Below, in pieces: positions 44,402 through 55,160 of a DNA stretch of 64,000 nt. How positions within the stretch are numbered: position 1 is the first letter of the stretch; the number at the start of each line of letters is the position of its first letter. Position numbers and translations under genes: made by a program. Source of the DNA: Hydrangea macrophylla (lineage: Eukaryota > Streptophyta > Magnoliopsida > Cornales > Hydrangeaceae); the NCBI GenBank assembly GCA_033977485.1, contig CM066988.1:31058001-31122000 (forward strand). The letters run 5' to 3'. Below the pieces are notes generated by a model. It saw nothing but the letters and a program-made list of their open reading frames with translations, did no database searches and was not told the origin of the DNA.

Positions 44402-46203
44402 TGACACGAAAATTCTTCTGTGCGCTTGTGTGCTATACCCAAGTGTAAGTAATCGTGCAAGTAGTAGTCTGGTTAAGTCCAGGTCGATCCCACAGGGAAG
44501 GTGTTAAACTAATTACTCAGATTAGTCTCAAACAAGAAAATAAAAATCAAGATTCTAAAAGAGTGTAGAACACAAAGTTCCATAATTTATCAACTACTAA
44601 AGATTTAAACTAAATTAAACTAATTACTAACTAATTAATTAAAGCAATGATTTAAAACGTGTCTTTCTTACTAAAAAGGAATGTTGGGATTACACGAATC
44701 CACCGCGACCTAGCCATCTGCCATGCAGTTGCATTGAAGCTCAATGGAGCACACTCTCCACAGTATTCCGTATTTCTCTTAGGATAAAAAATCTATAGTC
44801 CTTTCATAACTGGGACCATATCATCACAATTAAGATGTTTTTATCTAAATTACTTCCTAAAAAAATGAAAGGAAAATATGATTTAAAGTAGAGGGAAGTT
44901 ATTACCTAAATGTAGCCTAATTAAATTAACAAAATTAATCCAAAGCATAATTAAAGCAATTTTAACAAGTTACTAAAGAATTAGGATTATGTGAACCCAC
45001 ATTAATTTCATCCACAACCATGCTTGAGAAAAGATATGGCATCCTAAACAATCTAAAACAAGCCTCCTTAAGTGTAAGTTTCATTAAAGTTGTATAACAC
45101 CCTATAGTCAACATAAAGATGTGAAACAACTTCAATTAGTTCCTTTTATCAAGTCCGGGCAGAATGCTTATAAGTACAAATCATCGATTTTATCCAACAA
45201 AACATTTATAGAAATCGATAGATGAGGTGTCGATTATATCTATGAGAGGTATTCACAAAACCTTACTTGAAATCCAAGTTAAAATCTCCAATATCAAGCT
45301 AAATAACATTATTCGTATCAGAAAACTTGAGACTAGTAAATCTTGGCTTAGATCATAAAATAGCTTTGAATTATAAGGTTTTCCAATTAAGAACATACAT
45401 GGAAGTTGATTATATTAGTGCTTCATTACATAATCCTAACTAAAATTCTACTCTAACATACTAATATTGAAATCGAAACAATGTAATAAAGCAAACATAT
45501 TAATTAAACTAAAAACATATAAATAAAGAGAAGGAACAATAGAACCCGAATTAAATCGTAGCTTGGAATTGAAATTGAGAAGAAAAATTGATGTTTACTT
45601 CAATACATTCATAAATCCTAACTATGGTGTATAAAAGAGAAAGAGGGGAAGGAAACTAATCTAATCTACCCTACTCCTACTCCTAAACTATCCTAACCTC
45701 TAAATATAATAAAAGTTGCTAATTTTTGTTCATAAATATATATATATATATATACATATATAAATAGTAGATGGGTTGGGCTTTTTATTTTCACGATGGG
45801 CTTTTCGTTGCTTTTGACAGTTTTGCGCACCAATGGGAGATTTGGCATATCTCTCTGTTCGGACCTCGGATCGCCGCACAGTTTGCAGCCATGCGTCTAA
45901 AACACATCGAGCTACAACTTCTATCTCTGGACCAAATTCAAAATTTCAAGTTCTTCAGTGTCAAAATCACCCTTTTTCCAGCTGTTGCTGTTATTCGCCT
46001 ACTTAGTTCTTAGCTTTCGTGCATTATTTCAACTCCATTTTTGCTATAGCCTGTAAAAAACACATAAATACACACATTTCAATGGCTTCTTAAGAAATTC
46101 ACATTAATAATGAAAAATGTGTAAAACTATGGAATTTGGGATTAAAGTACGCAAAAATAGGCAATGAAACGTGCTATGAATGTGTAATATTTAGCTTTAA
46201 TCT
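44402..46203 (-). repeat. 5' LTR of element B, chimeric (1802 bp)
   Basis: 44402-44835 matches the reverse complement of the Athila LTR end (12845-13294) closely, starting TGACACGAAAATTC. From about 44836 it matches the element B 3' LTR (39867-41202). The change occurs at the shared word ATTAAGATG (44829-44837 and about 39864-39872). The 3' LTR lacks about 300 bp of the Athila-like part. The outer end reads TTTAATCT followed by CCAAG. Confidence 0.82.
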
Positions 46204-46208
46204 CCAAG

Positions 46209-46298
46209 CTTCCTAAAACTAATGCACATGCGATCCTTATAATATAGAATCAAAGAACCTTGAAAGTTTTGGAGTCTAACTCTCTTAGTCTTTCCATA
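46209..46298 (-). other. TatA leader, part 3
   Basis: About 90 bp between element B and the TatA primer site. It completes the leader once element B is removed. Confidence 0.7.
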
Positions 46299-46310
46299 GC
46301 AGAGTAGCCA
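46299..46310 (-). other. TatA primer-binding site
   Basis: On the - strand it reads TGGCTACTCTGC, two bases from the LTR end; one change from TGGCGACTCTGC. Same type as at 8664 and 53052. Confidence 0.75.
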
Positions 46311-46312
46311 AT

Positions 46313-48536
46313 TGTCGGTACCTCGACCAAGTTTAGGGACTAGAAGGATTAAGCCCACTTGATTGATCCCATTACATTCCTCATGTCAACAACCACGAGT
46401 GAGGTTCACCACCCTTCATTAGCCTTTATCCGATCCGACCGATTTGGATTACTCTTATTTTGGATTCCATGTGGCTTTATATCCGACCCGTTAACAATCG
46501 ATTCCCATAATCCATATCCAAGGCTACACGAGTGAGTAATCCATATATGTATATCCTATAAGGCTAAATCTATAGAGATCCTCACTAATCGAATCACCTC
46601 TTAGTTTGATAAAGGAAACCAAGAAAACTAAATCTATCAAGTCCAATGGTTAGAGAGCACCACCATATTGTCACCAAAGAACTCAGTTCGAGGGTTAAGG
46701 TACGAGAGAGGAAGGAGCTAGAACATGCTAAAACACCCCCTCTTTCTACTCAACTTTCAAGGCGTTTGACTAAATATTATGTGAACTATTTCAATTATTT
46801 CTTATGTAATCCTAAATCAAGTTATAAACAGCTAAAGAAAAAAAAATCATGCAAGAGACTATACATATATCACACAATACATATGCTAAAGCAGTAATTC
46901 AGGGACTAAACGTATTACTACGCTCCCCTATGCATACGAAAGGAAATAAAAAAATGAATAGTAAACGTGCAAACCAGACTCAACCCTAAAAAAAATATGA
47001 ATTCTAAGCACAAGTATAATGTAAGGAAATTGAACCAGTTTTATCCACCTATGCATGCTTCTAGGTGATCTAGGAAAGCGATAAATAAGGAAGGTATCAG
47101 GACTTACTCGGGATAGCGCATCATTCATTATAGCAGCTTCCTAATTAATCAGGGTTAGGATAATTGCAGCATAACAACCAAACATGGACACTAGGATATC
47201 CTACTATCCTATGAGTGGATAGTGTGTAGAATAAACATGAATAAGATTAAAGTAGATTAGACTAGGAAAAACCAATACTAGAATATGATAATTGGGGTTT
47301 CATGGTCCCTAGTGATATTGGGATAACTATGGCTTGGTTACCAATCCCTCTAGTAGTGGCTACTCCATAGTTGAAGTAGGGACCACTAGGGATAGCCTAT
47401 CCAGAAATAGGATAGTAGGCTAACCTAGAAGCCTAGAAGATCTAAACTACTAAGAAAGGAAGAATAAAAGAGAATAAACAAGAAAATAGATCTAAACTAA
47501 GAATTATGAAGATCTAAACTAAGGAAAACAATAGAAACAAAGAGAAGAAAGCTTACCTCAAGAAATTCCCTCAAAATCTTCTACGCTATCACCGCAATCT
47601 CTAAGATTAGAACCCTAAAACTAAAAGATTAAACTATTCCCAAGAACTTTGATGAGTGCTTTCAAAATCCTCCTATGGGGGTTTCCTTAAGCTCTCAAGT
47701 TCTCTGGATTTTTTGGTGCCTTGGATGGAGAGGGGAAGGCCCCTATTTATAATTTCAATTATGGCTATGTTTTCTATGTTTAAGCGATGTGGGATGGAAG
47801 TACAAGCTTTAAAGGTGTGTACCTAGGCTATTTGAGGTGTACCTAAGAGGTTTTGGTCGTACTTGCATCTGATTAGTCGAATTTGTGCTAGTTTACCCAG
47901 ATTGGGACCTAACAGATGGGTCAAATTGAGTTCTGGGCTGAGTGCCATAGTGGAACGGAAGAGAAGGGATGCATCCCTCTCGAGAGCTACTCGACTCTCA
48001 GCCTCGAAAGTTGTGTTTTTACCTTGAACTTCCCAAACTTTTTTCTCTCACCTCGATTATCATTTTTGGCATTGTGATATACCGTTGAAAAGGTATAGAA
48101 GTATCATTTAAGATGATTCTAGTCTCATTCAAAATTATTGTAGATTTGAGTTATGATGAAAAGGGTGAAGCTGACTCCAGAAAGGAGCTAACCGGAGATG
48201 CGTAGAGGGCTACTTTGGCACAAAAATTCTGCTAAGCGATTTTTACCAACGTGAAGGCTTGGGGCATCATTTTAGGAATATTTTATAAAGGGACTCTCAG
48301 GATCCCACCCCAAGGTCCAGAATTTGCTTGGTAAAGGTGGTTTTCGTCATTTCATGTTAAAAGGCTATCCTAATGTACCTAAGTCATCCTAAAGGTTATT
48401 CTAACATGTCTAAGAAACCATGGTGCTTCATGGAGTTCTACTTTATACAATCAATAAATCCTGATTCTAGTCATCGGGTATTTCTTAAGGTGGGGTTTCT
48501 TATATCTAGCGGACGAACCAAAATAAGGTGTCTACC
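46313..48536 (-). repeat. 5' LTR of TatA (about 2.22 kb)
   Basis: + strand start TGTCGGTACC beside the primer site, + strand end AATAAGGTGTCTACC (expected ..CTACA). Contains the Tat LTR landmark GGTACGAGAGAGGAAGGAGC followed by TAAAACACCCCCTC (about 46700-46745). The stretch 47022-47290 matches 5082-5393. No ORF of note. Confidence 0.85.
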
Positions 48537-48900
48537 CTCGAGCATGTAGGAAAGGTAGCCTACAGACTCGCGTTACCTCCAAAGATGTCAGGAGTACACA
48601 ACGTCTTTCACGTTAGTATGTTGAGAAACATTGCTCACAATCTGAGTCATGAGATCAACTTTGAAGACATCGAGGATAATGATACTGTGACATTCTATTA
48701 AGGACCAGTATGAATTTTGGATTGAGTTGTCATTAAGTTGAGAAATAAGGAAATTCCATTGGTAGAATCTAGTAGAAGTTTGACGACGAATGATAGGCTT
48801 CTTGGGAGTTAGAGTCATAGATGCGTGAGAAGTGTCCAGATTTATTTAGCAATGCTTAGTTTGAATTTCAAGGATGAAATCTTTATTTAGAGGGGAATGA
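48537..48900 (+). pseudogene. Tekay-like integrase C-terminus with chromodomain remnant (element TekA)
   Basis: The frame from 48537 reads LEHVGKVAYRLALPPKMSG, then VHNVFHVSMLRN, then VIKLRNKEIPLVE, which is the GPY/F-downstream part of chromovirus integrase. After a frameshift WELES, stop, MREKCPDLFSNA (about 48805-48845) is the end of the chromodomain. In intact members the chromodomain guides integration into heterochromatin. A purine tract AGAGGGGAATGA precedes the LTR. The upstream part of pol is missing because TatA inserted at 48537. Confidence 0.85.
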
Positions 48901-49019
48901 TGTAATACTTGCTATTTTTATTATATGTTTGTACTTTTGTAGTCTCGAGATATATAAATAAGATCCAGTGTGGTTATAGTTATCTTCCTGTATTTTCCCT
49001 TTCAATTTATTGAACTTTT

Positions 49020-49740
49020 CTCAAGCGATCGAACTTGTGCTTCTTTAATCGATCAAACCTTCCTCAATCGATCGAAAAGTTGCTAACCTGAATTCATATG
49101 TGGCCCCATTTCAATCGATCGAACTCACTTTTGATTGATCGAACATGACTGAGCTTGGTTTCCAAGTTTATTTTGTGTGGTTGAGCCTTTCCCTCTTCCT
49201 CTATATATATCATATATACATACCCATGGGTTTGGTTTTGGCTTTGGAGAGAGTCTAGAGAGAGAGATATCTACAATCGATATATATATATACATATACA
49301 AAAACACTCCCTCACACACTCTCGGCCAATACAAAGAAGAAGACAAGAGGAAAGAGGAGAGAAAGAGAAGATAAGAGAAAGGAAAGAGAAGAGAGAGACC
49401 ACCCTTAGAGGATCCACGACCACCCCGAGCTCGTCAGCATCGTTGAACTTTACAGTGAGTGCCTATACTCACTTAGCAGCATAGATATATTTGTATATAT
49501 GTGTTTCGGCAAGAAATAATGAATCCTAAACATGCGAGGAAGGTCCAATGTAGTCTGAGAAGAAAACCACTTCTTAATCAATCAAACTGGTTTTGATCGA
49601 TTGAACATAGACCGATTTCAATTGATCGAACGTTCTTTAATTGATTGAACTTTATTTTTGTGAATCGATCAAACTCTACTTCAATCGATCGAACTTAACC
49701 TTACCTCAATCTATTAAAATGACTTCAATCGATTGAACAT
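49020..49740. repeat. GATC-palindrome clusters in the TekA LTR
   Basis: Words such as AAGCGATCGAACTT, TCAATCGATCGAAAAG, TTCAATCGATCGAACTC, TTTGATTGATCGAAC and TTCAATCGATCGAACTTAA, in two groups (49020-49145, 49575-49740). Many have a TGA or TTG change of the core. Confidence 0.82.
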
Positions 49741-50107
49741 GACAGAATATGAAATTTTTAGTCTGTTTTTACCTGATGAACTGTTGAGCTATTGTTATCA
49801 TGCAACTGTTATTAGTAGCTGTACTGGGATAGTACACACGTGGAATAATGGACTTAATGCAGTAAATAGTAGAACCATGGAATAATGATTATATAATATT
49901 GTGGATTAGTTTGTAAAGCCAACATGCATATAGTGGGTCTATTGACTTCAGAGGTTGAAACTCTTAATATGGGTAAGTGCGGACGCGATCACGAAGATCG
50001 TATAATGTCGGGTGTGGGATATTATCATGCTAGGATAGGACTGAGGCTGTATGTTAGGCTTATGTATTATAGGGTTGGACTGCGTGTCAGAATTGGAGAG
50101 GTTGTAT

Positions 50108-50370
50108 GTTATGGGACAGGTTGGCCAGAATGTATTAAGGGACAGGTTGGCCAGAATGTATCAAAGGGGTATAAGGGACAGAATATATCAAAGGGCGTGT
50201 TGGCTGGAATGAATCAGGGTGTGTTGGTCGGAATGAATTAAGGCGTGTTGGATGGAATGAATCAGGGCATGTTGGCCATAATGTATCAGGCGTGTTGGCC
50301 ATAACGTATCGGGCATATTGGCCAAGCATGTTGGTCGAAATGTATAGGGCGTGTTGGCCAGAAGGTGTCA
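50108..50370 (+). repeat. minisatellite, core GTGTTGGCCAGAATGTATCAGGGC
   Basis: About ten imperfect copies of a 26-28 bp unit, e.g. GGGACAGGTTGGCCAGAATG, GGGCGTGTTGGCTGGAATGA, GGCATGTTGGCCATAATGTA. It lies inside the TekA LTR. Open frames on both strands over it are repeat artefacts. Confidence 0.85.
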
Positions 50371-50980
50371 AAGCGACTTTGGCCAGGAAGTTGGAAATTC
50401 GTGTCAGGTTCCATAGGCTACGTGCCAAGTTATTAAGGTATGGTTTGAGATGTGAGTTGAGAAATTATGGGAGGTAGAGCTACGTGCAGAATATGGACCC
50501 ATGAGTCCATGTTATGGTTGGAATTGGTTAGGATAATGTCAATTAATGGTTATAGTGGGTTGGTGCATACATGTATAGGAACGATGAGATGATCCTTTAA
50601 ATAATGTTGTGTATGTATACTACATATCTATAGATACTCTATTAGTATTTGCATTCACTTAGCTTTCGTAGCTGACGGCGTTTTATACCACTAGATATTC
50701 TACGTCCAGCTGGCCAAGGTTATGAGTATGTAGGAGCGGAGTACATGGCTAGGAGCTATGAGGATGAAGTCTAATATGATGGAGGCTATGCCAGAGATGA
50801 CTACTACACGAGCTGAAGACCTGGAGCTTCGATGTAGATAGCTTATGTTTATGTTTTTGGAGACTCTGTATTAAGTTAAGTTTATAATCAGCGCATGTTG
50901 TTGTAAGACATAAATTACATTTCTACAGACACTTAAGGTTTGTAATAGTTTAGTATTAAACTCTAATTTTGTATGTCAAA

Positions 50981-53048
50981 CTTAGAATTCTAATGCATGG
51001 TTTGAATCATTGCTCTAATGAATAAATTTCATTCGTGGACAATGTGGAGACTTTCAACTGTCATGGCCTACGGGTCCAAAAAAGAAATTTATTTTCTCTA
51101 TTTTGCTACAGCGGAGATTAACATTAAAGCGAACTTGACTTTTGTCCATCGATTTAGAATTCATTATGTTTGGCTTCAAAATTCATGGATGAATAAAGAT
51201 GAAATCACCTTTATCCGGTTTGCCTCGATGAATCTCACTTACTAATTTCTAAAGATTATCGAAAAGATGGTTGATATACTTGAACATGATTTATTTATGG
51301 TTGAAATTTGGAAAATGGCTAGAAAATGTGATTGAAACGCTTCTTGGAAGTAATTCTAAGCTTGATAAGATTACATTGGCACAAGGTCAAGATGATCAAA
51401 CTAAGGCTATCTACCGAGAGAGTGAAGAAAGTAAGACTATGCTAGAATTTCCTACATCTCTATTGTAAATGAACCATGCATCCAAGACGATCATACTTTG
51501 TTTTCTCGATAAGGAAAACAAACATATGGCTTAGAAATAATTTTAAGATAATTGGAGGAAAGATCAAAAGCTTGAAAGAGCATGTTTGAGTGATTTTGCA
51601 TGTCCTTTTTTTGCATATTTTTCATTTGTCACATGATATCAAATTTCAGAATAACAAAGTCTGATTCAACTCGGTTTTCAGAGACCTTAAGTTCAATCTG
51701 GGCTTATGGAAGTATTTTTCCCATACATTTAAATGAAATTGATTTCTTTTGACATAAGATAGACCTTCATAGGTTATTTGTGAATTAATGTATGATTTTT
51801 TTAAGATCAGTCGACGAGTCTGGGCAGAAATCATTTATATTAATGTTCCAGAATAGTGAAGTCTGTTTCAAATCCATTTTTAGATAACTTAAGATGAATC
51901 TGTGTTTATGAGCTTATTTTTCCCATGAACCTCAATGAAATACCTTTCCTTTGACATAAGATATGCCATTATATGTATTTTGTGAATTTAGCTATGATTT
52001 TTGAAATATCAGTTGACGAGTCTAGACAAAGACTTTAAAACGAATAGAACTCACATTTCACTTATGCAAATGAGGTCTCACTTTTTGGAAAATCTTCCTA
52101 ACTCATTGAACTTATGATCTAGAAAAGGAATTGAATTGATTCATTGTTTATACCTACTTTTGGAGTGGTTTTTGTAAGGTCTTCAAATCTGGAATTTTGA
52201 TTGGTGAATATTTCCCTCATATTTCTTGCATTACACTTGTATGCTTGGACTTTCTTTTGTTCATTTGCAATGCTTGGTTTTTTTGTGTGGCATTTTGATG
52301 CAGTGATCCAAAAGACTCAGATTCAACTCCTTGGATTGATCTTGCCTCCTTCTCATGTGACTTAGTGTCCATGTGTCATGTACATTCTTCTATCATTCTC
52401 TTTAGAGATTTTGCTAGGTTTACAACTTTTGCATCAATGACACAAATCCTTTAGGATAGTCTCCATTATATGCCTATTTCTTAGAGACAAACTATCTAGG
52501 ATTTTTGTATGTTGCATAGCATGTTTACCTTTAATTGTCATTGCGACTCTGCATATGCACGTTTCCTTTCTTTGCATTTGATCCCGAGCAGGATTGGCCC
52601 ACTGTGAGTATTTCTATCTTCTCTAGCATCACATATACATCGGCTTGCTACTTGAACTTAATCTCTTGATTGATTTTGCCTAGATGTTCTTTATGCCATG
52701 TATATATTATGTAGTATGATTGAGGAAAGAACACCAGTTATGAATTAAGAACAAAGAAATTGGCAAGATTTACCGTAAGGTAGGGCGAGGAGGGGGTGCT
52801 TTAGCCTAAGCTTATGGCTCCTTCCCCTTTCGTTCCAAGACCCCCGAGCCCATTTTCTGGCAATAAAGGGTGAGTACCCTTCCATTTTGAGCAAGTCATT
52901 TCATAGTTCCTAATACCATAAAAATTAGGTAGCGACTCTAGTCAAGTGGATTGAAGTAGTAAGGCCTAGGCCTCTATATACAATCTTGGATTCATCCCGG
53001 GACATTATTAAGAACGATAGGACCTTATTACGCGATCCCATATCCACA
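50981..53048 (+). repeat. Tat-lineage LTR, right part (element TatC)
   Basis: The right end is clear: CATATCCACA (to 53048) followed by a Tat primer site. Landmarks of Tat LTRs are present: 'TTGGAAAATCTTCCTAACTCATTGAAC' like at 52083 and the tail 'GGGCGAGGAGGGGGTGCTTTAGCC', 'TTTCGTTCCAAGACCCCCGAGCC' near 52780-52850. The left boundary with the TekA LTR is not resolved. A local tandem duplication lies at 51650-52030. Short open frames near 51018-51470 look non-coding. Confidence 0.65.
51650..52030 (+). repeat. local tandem duplication, about 190 bp, two copies
   Basis: 'TTGACATAAGATA.GCC.T.ATA.GT.' at about 51749 and 51950, 'CAGT.GACGAGTCT.G.CA' at about 51810 and 52009, and 'CCAGAATA.TGAAGTCTG' like at about 51848 and 51643. 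Two diverged copies inside the TatC LTR. Confidence 0.65.
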
Positions 53049-53051
53049 GTA

Positions 53052-53068
53052 TGGCGACTCTGCTAGGA
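53052..53068 (+). other. primer-binding site of TatC
   Basis: TGGCGACTCTGCTAGGA, three bases after the LTR end CCACA. Marks the start of the internal region of a + strand Tat-lineage element. Confidence 0.82.
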
Positions 53069-53559
53069 TTTGGAACTCAAAACTATGGTTTCTTGTTTTG
53101 TGTGGGTTTGACTTGCCCTATATCTTTGTTATTAATTCGATAAACATGTTCTTTTCGACTGCATTTTTACTAGCATGGTTACAGGCGTGACTGCTTGAGA
53201 TTTTTGCCTTGGAGGTTTTGGGGTAGGAAACTCCCCACCTGCCGAGTGACTCTGATAGCATATGGTTACCATTAGCCTCGTATCGTAGATGGTATATAAA
53301 GCTCTTGAGCTTGCTAATGGACCCTTCTTGAGACTAAAACTCGGCCTTTGCATATATCTTCTATAGAACCTTTCAATTAGGATCTTTGATTTTCATCTTT
53401 GATTAGGAATGTAATGAATTACTTGCAATTACCCATAAGGGATTATGTGGATGATAAGGGCGCTTAGGTGAAATCATAATCAAACCTTGTATGGATAGAT
53501 TCCTCTAGAGTAGTATGATGCTCACCCAAACATTTGATCATTGTCCAAGGATCATTTTG

Positions 53560-53960
53560 AAAATTTTTTGAGAGCGCTTTTGAAATCTTGAAAAACTGTT
53601 GAAAACTCCTTTTTGAAAATTTTGAAAACCTTCTTTTGGAATCATCCCTTTGGGAAATATTGAAATTTTTTGAAAACCTTTCATTTAGAAAACCCCAAGC
53701 TTTTTGAAAACTTTGAAATCATCACTTTTGAAAAACACATTTTGCTAAATTGAGCAAGGTATTGATTACCGTTTTGAAATTTTACCTTGAACTTTGGAGA
53801 GATCTAAATCTTCCCATTTTATCTTTTGAAAACTGCGAGCTTGCATTCTAAATTATTGATGGCTCAGAATATCTTTTTGAAAATTTGTTAAGTCACCCTC
53901 CATATTTGATATTTTTTCCAAAATACCCTTCTTTGAAAATCTGAGCTATCATATGATGAT
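53560..53960 (+). repeat. TTTTGAAAA-rich simple sequence
   Basis: At least fifteen TTTTGAAAA or close variants in 400 bp, spaced irregularly (often 15-30 bp), in the TatC leader. The word is nearly its own reverse complement (TTTTCAAAA). Confidence 0.75.
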
Positions 53961-54467
53961 TTCAAAACACCACGTCCTTGGACAAATGATTAAATTAGTA
54001 GGATGAATAAGCAGACTCAAGGGATCTTACTTACTTATGTGCTGATATGCTAAGCTACGTTAGGGTTACATTTCATTCTAGATTAAGATGCATTCACATA
54101 CATTGTATACACGAGCATTATCATAATTATTACATCCTAATAAATTCTTGAGAAGAAGGACATTTTCTTGAAAATTCTTTAAATGAACGTTTTTGCTCTT
54201 TGCTTTACAAAAGGTCTTTGAAAATTGAAAGGCAAACATCTTGGAACAAATGTTGAACACAAGCAGTAAAGTAATGGCATTTGGAACTGCTGCTTCTTGA
54301 AATCAATGCAGATGCTCTTTAAAAGAAAGAAAAGATAGACAATAAGCGAGTCACAGTGACACTCCATTTAAGATCGAGTTGAGTTAACTCCGTTCTATGT
54401 TTTGAGTATTTTGAGTTTAGTCTTGTGGTCAAGTCTGTCTGTCGTTGAGTTGTTTTGAGTTTGTGTC

Positions 54468-55160
54468 TAAGGATTGCAACAGGGTGGGTATGGGATGGGG
54501 TACCCTTTTCCCGACCCCGCCCCACCTAAAAATGTAGTCACCCTGCCCACCCATAAAATTGTAGAAAAAACCCAAATTAATAGATGTTTGCATATCTAAA
54601 TATAGCATAGAGTGCATACCATATTGGTAACCGAAATCGAAAAATAAAACTACAAATTTTTTTTATCTCTCAAACACTTCGGAGCTTTAGGTGGCAGAGT
54701 TACTAAAGGCTTAAAGTGGCAACACCGTAGGCGGCAGTGGAAGCTCTTTCTCCATCGTAACTATCCATAGTGGCCTTTCTTCTGCTGGTATCTTAATTTG
54801 AATAGAAGAGTGAGACCGAGAGGCAAAGGAGTCAAGAATATTGAGAGGTAGAGTTAGGATTTCGTGAATGGGGATGGAGAGATGAGGGAGATCGAGAAAC
54901 AGCTGGTAGAGAGAGAAAGTTTAGGAAGAGTGAAACGATTAAAAGGCTTCTAAACCTAAATACAATAATACATATATATATATAAATATTGGGGCTGGGC
55001 GGGTTTATACAACCTAATACCGAACCCAACCCAAACCCGACTCAGGTTTTAAAACTCTTTCCCATACTCGCCCCTAACCCTATTACCTACTCCCCAAATC
55101 CATCTCAATAGGGGCGGGGTGGGTGGGGCCCCAAGTTAAACGAGTAGATTGCCATCCTTA
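54468..55160. mobile_element. non-autonomous hAT-type element (693 bp)
   Basis: Left end TAAGGATTGCAACAGGGTGG, right end (reverse complement) TAAGGATGGCAATCTACTCG, a terminal inverted repeat of about 12 bp with two mismatches. Eight-base target duplication with one mismatch: TTTGTGTC (54460-54467) and TTTATGTC (55161-55168). Sub-terminal GC-rich blocks (GGGTGGGTATGGGATGGGG / GGGGCGGGGTGGGTGGGG) are typical of a widespread plant hAT group. No transposase. The interior (about 54680-54960) has unrelated composition and could be captured sequence. Confidence 0.82.

Larger units (their letters stand above)
39754..46203 (-). mobile_element. element B: non-autonomous Athila-related LTR retrotransposon
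   Basis: Complete on the - strand: 3' LTR 39754-41202, internal region 41203-44401, 5' LTR 44402-46203, flanked by CCAAG on both sides. The internal region is only 3.2 kb and shows no protease, RT or integrase, so it would depend on proteins of another element. LTR ends (TGACC... / ...TGATTAG on its own strand), the tract GAGCTAGTTGGGAGTG and a block of several hundred bp upstream of it are shared with the Athila element, which is the likely helper lineage. No recognisable primer site beside 44402, which suggests loss or replacement there. Confidence 0.85.
32813..48536 (-). mobile_element. Tat-lineage gypsy element TatA with two nested insertions
   Basis: On the - strand: LTR 48536-46313, primer site 46310-46299, leader 46298-46209, then 39753-39636, then 38155-37469, then gag, protease, G-patch-like linker, RT and RNase H down to 32813. 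Leader pieces rejoin cleanly across element B (target CCAAG) and across the copia-type solo LTR (target ATTAC). Integrase and 3' LTR are missing at 32813; an LTR fragment of the same type lies at 5082-5393. Its own target is the integrase tail of a Tekay-like element. Confidence 0.85.
48901..50980 (+). repeat. 3' LTR of TekA (right edge uncertain)
   Basis: Begins TGTAATACTTGCTATTTTTA directly after the purine tract; the second Tekay-like LTR begins TGTAATGCCTGCATTTTTAG. It holds GATC-palindrome clusters (49020-49145, 49575-49740), a TATA-rich patch (about 49199-49220), a purine-rich stretch (49255-49400) and a minisatellite (50108-50370). I could not place the right end; no clear CA terminus with a target repeat was found before about 51000. 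Confidence 0.65.

Noticed and set aside
44402..44835. Missing end of the truncated Athila 3' LTR, displaced here by an inversion of 32813-44835
   Set aside because: The sequence beyond its end (GGCAT) is not the Athila target GAAAC and is not TatB gag, about 0.45 kb of LTR would still be missing, and element B has its own CCAAG target copies that require this block to belong to B.
50135..50428. - strand frame of 97 residues with regular repeats
   Set aside because: Direct product of the minisatellite; not coding.
51018..51470. Frame MNKFHSWTMWRLSTVMAYG... considered as a host gene exon
   Set aside because: It lies between LTR sequences, is followed by stops, has no recognisable domain, and neighbouring words recur as LTR repeats.
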